A stretch of 6,900 bases of DNA, taken from positions 1-6,900 of the forward strand of contig JAGLYS010000188.1 of NCBI GenBank assembly GCA_023132105.1, in the 5' to 3' direction. Below the pieces are notes generated by a model. That model saw nothing but the letters and a program-made list of their open reading frames with translations. It was not told the DNA's origin and did not search any database. Position 1 is the stretch's first letter. Each line of letters opens with the position of its first letter. Shown here in pieces: positions 1 through 3,722 of the stretch. Made by a program: the position numbers and the translations under genes. The DNA comes from Caldifarciminota bacterium. Its GTDB lineage: Bacteria > Hydrothermota > 32-111 > QNBC01.

Positions 1-351
1 GTTTTTAACGATTGCATTCTTCACCTCTTCCCCTCTATCTCCTTTACCTATCATTATTTTCAAACCGTTTTCAAGCAATAAAGGCGTAAATCGATCCATC
101 CTTTTACTTGTTGTTGGACCACATGCACCAACAATTTTACCATCTGGTTTTGGAGAAGGTCCACAATAATAAACAGTTGAGTTTTTTATATCAAAAGGTA
201 ATGATTCTTTATTTCTAATTCTATCTGATATTTTTCTATGTACTTTATCCCTTACTGTGTATAGAACACCACTTACCAACAATCTATCTCCCATTTTAAC
301 ATTTTCTATCTTACCAATGTCTTTTTGCAAATCAAATCCTTGCTCTTTCAT
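1..351 (-). CDS. fumB: Class I fumarate hydratase, beta subunit (C-terminal part cut by window edge)
   Basis: Beta (FumA C-terminal-type) subunit of a two-subunit iron-sulfur hydro-lyase that, with the alpha subunit encoded just upstream, interconverts fumarate and malate in the cytoplasm. I translated 117 residues from ATG at 351; the frame is open to base 1, so the 3' end lies outside the window. Family landmarks seen: MGDRLLVSGVLYTVRD near residues 20-35, LPFD then YYCGPSPKP near 51-70, and the substrate-site segment GACGPTTSKRMDRFTP near 75-90, followed by MIGKG-like MIIGKGDRG. The start overlaps the alpha-subunit stop (ATGA, 348-351) and no strong Shine-Dalgarno precedes it, so translation is probably coupled. 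L(+)-tartrate dehydratase beta is the main alternative, since the families share these motifs; the TCA-type neighbours favour fumarase. Confidence 0.93.
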   Translation of the reverse strand, partial: MKEQGFDLQKDIGKIENVKMGDRLLVSGVLYTVRDKVHRKISDRIRNKESLPFDIKNSTVYYCGPSPKPDGKIVGACGPTTSKRMDRFTPLLLENGLKIMIGKGDRGEEVKNAIVKN

Positions 352-1193
352 AAAACGATTCTGCCTGTTCTGTGTGAATGACAGTTTAAGTTAACCGCCA
401 CAGGAAGAGACGCTAAATGACAGGGGGCATATTCAATATTAACAGCTAATGCAGTTGTCTTTCCACCATATCCCATAGGTCCAAGTCCTGTGTTATTTAT
501 CTTTTCGAGTAGCGTTTTTTCAAGTTTTGCATAATCTTTATTTTTATTATACTCTTTCAACTGCCGAGTCAACGCCTTCTTTGCGAGAAAAGCAGCATAG
601 TCGAATGTTCCTCCAATTCCAATTCCCACAATTAACGGAGGACATGCATTCATACCATTGTCCTTTATGAAATTTACAATATTATTCATAATAATTTCCA
701 AATCCTCAGTTGGTTGATACATCCAGATTTTACTAACATTATCACTCCCTCCACCCTTTGCAATATATGTAATTTTCAATTTATCCCCCCTAATTTCATC
801 AAAATGAATCATTGCAGGGGAATTATCACTTGTGTTGGTCCTTTTAAATAACGGATCATTTACTATTGATTTTCTCAAATACCCGTTATTATATGCTCTT
901 CTCATACCATTATTTACTGCATTTTTAAGCAAATCACCTTTAATCATTAATTCATTGCCAATTTCAACATAGTATATTGCAGTACCTGTATCCTGACACA
1001 GGGGTATTCTCTCTTTCTCGGCAATTTCAGCATTATTTAATATATCTCTAATAACACTTCTTGCAATATCGCTTTTTTCTTCATTAATGGCTGTTTTAAG
1101 AAAACCCCTCTCTTTTTCATTAATATTAAATGCCGTTAGAAGAGTTAAATTGTATACTGATTCCTCAATATCTTTAGCATCTATAATTCTCAA
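348..1193 (-). CDS. fumA: Class I fumarate hydratase, alpha subunit
   Basis: Iron-sulfur catalytic subunit (281 aa, the usual length for the stand-alone alpha chain) of class I fumarase; with the beta subunit it carries an oxygen-sensitive [4Fe-4S] cluster and hydrates fumarate to malate. Cluster-cysteine motifs are visible: CQDTG (C66), NACPP (C184, followed by LIVGIGIGG), and a final cysteine in the LASLPVAVNLNCH segment (C271 most likely; C258 lies nearby). The GPMGYGGKTTALAV segment around 238-251 is also typical. The start is TTG at 1193, directly after the ferredoxin stop. It is supported by AAGGAAG 5 nt upstream and by the N-terminus MRIIDA, which resembles the MREI-type start of the family. 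There is no nearby ATG. It is the fourth gene of the operon. Tartrate dehydratase alpha remains possible. Confidence 0.95.
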   Translation of the reverse strand: MRIIDAKDIEESVYNLTLLTAFNINEKERGFLKTAINEEKSDIARSVIRDILNNAEIAEKERIPLCQDTGTAIYYVEIGNELMIKGDLLKNAVNNGMRRAYNNGYLRKSIVNDPLFKRTNTSDNSPAMIHFDEIRGDKLKITYIAKGGGSDNVSKIWMYQPTEDLEIIMNNIVNFIKDNGMNACPPLIVGIGIGGTFDYAAFLAKKALTRQLKEYNKNKDYAKLEKTLLEKINNTGLGPMGYGGKTTALAVNIEYAPCHLASLPVAVNLNCHSHRTGRIVL

Positions 1194-1442
1194 TTAATCT
1201 TCCTTAACTCCGCCTGATTTCATATTCTCATATGGGGAGGGTTCACCCTCTTCTTCCACGGCAATTGCAAAATCAGGACACATATTTTCACATGTTTTAC
1301 ATCCGATACAATCTTCTATTCTTATTGGAGTGCTTTTTCCCGTGTCTTTGTCTAATTCTAAAACCTTTTTTGGACAAAATGCAACACAGAGTCCACACCC
1401 CTTACAAAATTCTGTATTTACAAATATCTGGAATTTGTTCAT
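1194..1442 (-). CDS. 2x[4Fe-4S] ferredoxin, KorD-like (2-oxoacid:ferredoxin oxidoreductase delta-type)
   Basis: Small (82 aa) ferredoxin with two complete CxxCxxCxxxC motifs: C13/C16/C19/C23 and C45/C48/C51/C55, the last of each followed by proline. It should bind two [4Fe-4S] clusters and carry low-potential electrons in the cytoplasm. The compact layout, with cluster I near residue 13, a roughly 20-residue spacer and a short acidic tail after cluster II, resembles the delta subunit (KorD/PorD/VorD) of 2-oxoacid:ferredoxin oxidoreductases, but no alpha, beta or gamma subunit is in the window. ATG start at 1442, with GGAGAG 6 nt upstream, 13 nt after the SucD-like gene. It abuts the fumarase alpha gene with no gap. 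It could serve 2-oxoglutarate oxidoreductase encoded further downstream, or act as a free electron carrier; the sequence does not decide. Confidence 0.93.
   Translation of the reverse strand: MNKFQIFVNTEFCKGCGLCVAFCPKKVLELDKDTGKSTPIRIEDCIGCKTCENMCPDFAIAVEEEGEPSPYENMKSGGVKED
1199..1205 (-). promoter_or_regulatory. Ribosome binding site deciding the TTG start of the fumarase alpha gene
   Basis: Minus-strand AAGGAAG, 5 nt before a TTG codon, lying inside the last codons of the ferredoxin gene. It supports the TTG at 1193 as a true start, since no ATG or GTG lies in the first part of the frame. Confidence 0.65.
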
Positions 1443-1455
1443 TATATACTCTCCG

Positions 1456-2211
1456 TTAAATTGTTTTTTTTATTAAGCTTACAACTTCGGTTACATCCAA
1501 ACATATATCTATATTATTCTCTCTGAATTTTTTTACAAAGTTATAACTCCTGTGTGAAAATTTATTTCTCCCGGTTATAAGGACAACTATGTGTTTCATT
1601 GCATTTTCCTTTATATATTCTGCAATGTCAAAATCTATAAAATTATTTAGATCAAGATGTAGGATTATAGAAGAGCAACTTTTAAGATTTATAAGCTCCT
1701 GCAATGAGTTTTTATAAGCGGTACACAGATTTTCCCCTCTACCGAGGGTAATGCAATATGACAAACCAATATTATACCATGACAATTCTTTCTCGATCAT
1801 ATATGGTATATATCTATTACTGGATATAATGGAATGTCCTGTATTATTTTTAAACATATCAGGATTAATAGTTCCGATATAATCAGAGTGCTGGTATAAA
1901 CCATCCGAATATGGACCTAACAACTGAACATCTTTAATTTTAGCATAGAGTATTAATTCTTTAAAAATCTCATAACTGATTTTAATATCACCAAGAATTA
2001 TAAGTTTAGGATTTAGATCAATAATGTCAAAAATAAGGTTCTCATCTTTCATTTTATCATCTATATACCAAATATTATAATTACCATTAAAAATATCGTC
2101 ATTAAAATCAACGAATCGTTCATAATCGAAACTACAATTAAACTCTGTAGATTCCGATCCGATATAAACAGCTTTGTCTTTCTTATTTAGGTTAAATAGT
2201 AAATTGCTCAC
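1456..2211 (-). CDS. Degenerate succinyl-CoA synthetase alpha (SucD)-like protein, probable pseudoenzyme
   Basis: Distant full-length relative of SucD, the CoA-binding and phosphohistidine subunit of succinyl-CoA synthetase (251 aa against about 290). Comparison from memory with E. coli SucD gives a collinear match. KAVYIGSESTEFN (13-25) fits the Rossmann start, LLGPYSDGL (97-105) fits the IGPNCPG segment, and HSIISSNRYIPYMIEKEL fits the GIVSRSGTLTYEA segment. NIGLSYCITLGRGE fits the GIGGD region, and AEYIKENAMKHIVVLITGR (about 197-215) fits the AYI..KPVV.YIAG strand. After that strand about 15 residues are missing, exactly where the catalytic GHAGA loop should be; H220 (KFSHRS) lies there without the motif. 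NCPG has become YSDG. The frame is intact. Start GTG at 2211 overlaps the previous stop (GTGA); AGAAGGA lies 13 nt upstream, so coupling is likely. Function unknown; a catalytic role is unlikely. It probably pairs with the SucC-like product. Confidence 0.8.
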   Translation of the reverse strand: MSNLLFNLNKKDKAVYIGSESTEFNCSFDYERFVDFNDDIFNGNYNIWYIDDKMKDENLIFDIIDLNPKLIILGDIKISYEIFKELILYAKIKDVQLLGPYSDGLYQHSDYIGTINPDMFKNNTGHSIISSNRYIPYMIEKELSWYNIGLSYCITLGRGENLCTAYKNSLQELINLKSCSSIILHLDLNNFIDFDIAEYIKENAMKHIVVLITGRNKFSHRSYNFVKKFRENNIDICLDVTEVVSLIKKTI

Positions 2212-3074
2212 ATTACTATAAACATCCTTCTCATAAATGCATACGGAGAATCAATAAATATAATATTTTTTCCTGTTAGTGCCGATTTAAATACCTTTTC
2301 TTTCACTCCAATATATATACAATATAGGCTTCTATCCGGCTTTGACATTTTGACAATTCCCTCTATATACTTATCAGTTATCTTCTCATTATCATTGACT
2401 AATACTATTAATATATTCTTCTCCTCTAAAGATTTTATTTTTATATCATTTATATCACATATTTTTGCTTCCGTACCATATCTTTTAAATGTATCATTTA
2501 TATACTCCCCTATTATTTCATTGTTACATATTATCACAATATCACTTTTTGTGATAATATGTGGAAAATTGAAAGGATTCTTTACGGAAAAGTAGATATT
2601 TTTCTCTGTTTTTATCAATTCGATATGAAGATGTAGCAAATCAGACCGGATAAATGCATTATAACAGGAGATTAGTGATTTCCTTAATCCTTTGTCTTTT
2701 ACAAATGTTTTATCCAATTTAAAATCGGATAACATTGAAAATGGATGTACTTTAACATAACCCTTATCTTGACCGCTCTCGATTGCAATATGTATAAATG
2801 CATCTTCAGAACCAAAATCAATATGCAAATTTAATTTTATTGTATTATTAAAACTCTTTCTTGCAATTACTCTAACATCTTTTTCTGAAATTTTATTCTT
2901 TATCTTCTCAATATCGCCTTTATCATGAAGTATTACTGTTCTATCATCTATCAATACTTCCAGAGGATACCCATATAATTCAATAAAGCTTTTTATATCC
3001 CCTATGGAAGCATTCTGAATCTCCGGCAATGCATTGATGCCTAATTCCACTAGAATATCTTTAATATCTGACAA
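2208..3074 (-). CDS. Degenerate succinyl-CoA synthetase beta (SucC)-like protein, probable pseudoenzyme
   Basis: 288-aa protein that lines up end to end, weakly, with SucC, the ATP-grasp subunit of succinyl-CoA synthetase (about 390 aa). Residues 1-60 (DILVELGINALP..., ELYGYPLEV) match the ATP-grasp N-lobe, 65-130 the central strands (GYVKVHPFSMLSDF against KVALDPLTGPMPYQ), and 138-170 the strand pair that holds metal ligands. Residues 175-288 match the C-terminal ligase domain (ILIVLVNDNEKITDKYIEGIVKMSKP, SLYCIYIG, NIIFIDSP). Key features appear lost: no glycine-rich GRGK loop, no EINP (HIEL at 150-153 instead), no downstream metal aspartate, and no GAGLAMGTMD equivalent (NNEIIGEYIND instead). 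Start TTG at 3074 is set by a Shine-Dalgarno 7 nt upstream and an in-frame stop two codons before it. First gene of the operon. An unrelated ATP-grasp protein is the alternative, but the adjacent SucD-like gene makes SucC ancestry the better reading. Confidence 0.75.
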   Translation of the reverse strand: MSDIKDILVELGINALPEIQNASIGDIKSFIELYGYPLEVLIDDRTVILHDKGDIEKIKNKISEKDVRVIARKSFNNTIKLNLHIDFGSEDAFIHIAIESGQDKGYVKVHPFSMLSDFKLDKTFVKDKGLRKSLISCYNAFIRSDLLHLHIELIKTEKNIYFSVKNPFNFPHIITKSDIVIICNNEIIGEYINDTFKRYGTEAKICDINDIKIKSLEEKNILIVLVNDNEKITDKYIEGIVKMSKPDRSLYCIYIGVKEKVFKSALTGKNIIFIDSPYAFMRRMFIVM

Positions 3075-3081
3075 AACCTAA

Positions 3082-3087
3082 TCCTCC
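3082..3087 (-). promoter_or_regulatory. Ribosome binding site for the TTG start of the SucC-like gene
   Basis: GGAGGA on the minus strand, 7 nt before TTG at 3074. An in-frame TAG at 3080-3078 excludes a longer protein, and the next usable codons lack such a site. Confidence 0.7.
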
Positions 3088-3097
3088 ATTTGCGTGG

Positions 3098-3125
3098 ATT
3101 ATACCACATTTTAAATTTTTTTCAA
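3098..3125 (-). promoter_or_regulatory. Sigma70-type promoter of the five-gene fumarase operon
   Basis: Minus-strand TTGAAA (3125-3120), a 16-nt spacer, then a perfect TATAAT (3103-3098). Transcription would begin near 3091, leaving a very short leader that places the Shine-Dalgarno just behind the start. GTGG (3094-3097) and CCAC (3104-3107) flank the -10 box symmetrically and could be an operator or coincidence. Predicted from sequence only. Confidence 0.6.
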
Positions 3126-3205
3126 CATAATTTTTGCAAATATTTTTATTTAATTCAATAATTCTCTACATCATAACATCCATTCCTGTCGATTATTCAC
3201 TATTC

Positions 3206-3234
3206 CGTTCCCGTTGGCGATTGGCGTTCCCGTT
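3206..3234 (+). repeat. 10-bp direct repeat (CGTTCCCGTT) with 19-bp period upstream of the OsmC promoter
   Basis: CGTTCCCGTT occurs at 3206-3215 and again, identical, at 3225-3234. Between and overlapping them TTGGCG occurs twice (3214-3219 and 3221-3226). The patch is clearly richer in G and C than the surrounding AT-rich spacer and ends 14 bp before the -35 box of the OsmC promoter. A regulator-binding site for one or both divergent promoters is a reasonable guess; a fragment of a dispersed repeat is the alternative. Confidence 0.5.
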
Positions 3235-3248
3235 TGTATATTCATCAC

Positions 3249-3276
3249 TTGAATTAAAAATAAATTATTATATAAT
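3249..3276 (+). promoter_or_regulatory. Sigma70-type promoter of the OsmC-family gene
   Basis: TTGAAT (3249-3254), a 16-nt AT-rich spacer and TATAAT (3271-3276). A start near 3283 would give a leader of about 16 nt carrying AAGGAGG at 3288-3294, 4 nt before the ATG. It fires away from the fumarase operon promoter, about 120 bp off, so the two could share regulation. Confidence 0.6.
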
Positions 3277-3287
3277 ACATATTATAT

Positions 3288-3294
3288 AAGGAGG
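3288..3294 (+). promoter_or_regulatory. Strong Shine-Dalgarno of the OsmC-family gene
   Basis: AAGGAGG, a full anti-SD match, 4 nt before ATG at 3299. This suggests efficient translation from a very short leader. Confidence 0.6.
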
Positions 3295-3298
3295 ATAT

Positions 3299-3715
3299 AT
3301 GGAAAATAAAATACTTGTTAAAAATGTAGACAATTACAGACTGATAGGCATCGGACCTTCCGGACACTCTGTCATTATGGATTCCAATTATCAGAATGGT
3401 ACGAATAGTGCAGCTTCGCCAATGGAACTCATTTTACATGCACTTGCAGGATGTACGGGTATAGATGTTCTTTCAATAATGAACAAAATGAAAGTTAAAT
3501 ATTCGACATTTGAAATTGAAATAACATATAAGAATTCTGTCGAACATCCGAAGGTATATACAGACATAAATCTTATATACAGAATGAAAGCAGATGAAGG
3601 ATATAGAGCTAATATAACGAAAGCAATAGAATTATCGGAAAATAAATATTGTTCTGTTTCAGCTATGTTAAAAAGAGCAGGTGTAAATCTTTCATATGAT
3701 ATTAAATTAATATAG
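3299..3715 (+). CDS. OsmC/Ohr-family protein, putative thiol peroxidase
   Basis: 138-aa OsmC-family protein. Members of this family reduce organic or other peroxides in the cytoplasm with a two-cysteine active site. Both cysteines are present: C52 in the ALAGCTGID helix and C118 in NKYCSVSAML near the C-terminus. The ASPMELILHALAGC block (39-52) is the classic signature, with E43 in the position usually paired with an arginine (R14 is a candidate). The spacing and GYRANITKAIELSENKYCSV block look more like the YhfA/OsmC branch than Ohr. ATG start with AAGGAGG 4 nt upstream and its own promoter. It is monocistronic: it reads away from the fumarase operon and converges on the large outer-membrane gene with only 7 nt between stops. 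A role in oxidant defence near an oxygen-sensitive fumarase is plausible but inferred. Substrate unknown. Confidence 0.93.
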   Translation: MENKILVKNVDNYRLIGIGPSGHSVIMDSNYQNGTNSAASPMELILHALAGCTGIDVLSIMNKMKVKYSTFEIEITYKNSVEHPKVYTDINLIYRMKADEGYRANITKAIELSENKYCSVSAMLKRAGVNLSYDIKLI

Positions 3716-3722
3716 CCAATTA

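Noticed and set aside
1232..1459. Plus-strand open frame of 75 codons opposite the ferredoxin gene
   Set aside because: The minus-strand frame has two perfect cysteine cluster motifs and a ribosome binding site; the plus-strand reading has no family features.
2350..2595. Plus-strand open frame of 81 codons rich in hydrophobic residues
   Set aside because: It lies wholly inside the SucC-like gene on the other strand, has no ribosome binding site that I can see, and its hydrophobicity follows from reading AT-rich coding DNA in antisense.
3075..3298. Small gene, riboswitch or tRNA in the divergent intergenic region
   Set aside because: I found no frame with a ribosome binding site, no tRNA-like arms and no structured leader; both predicted leaders are under about 20 nt. 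Only promoters and the direct repeat are supported.
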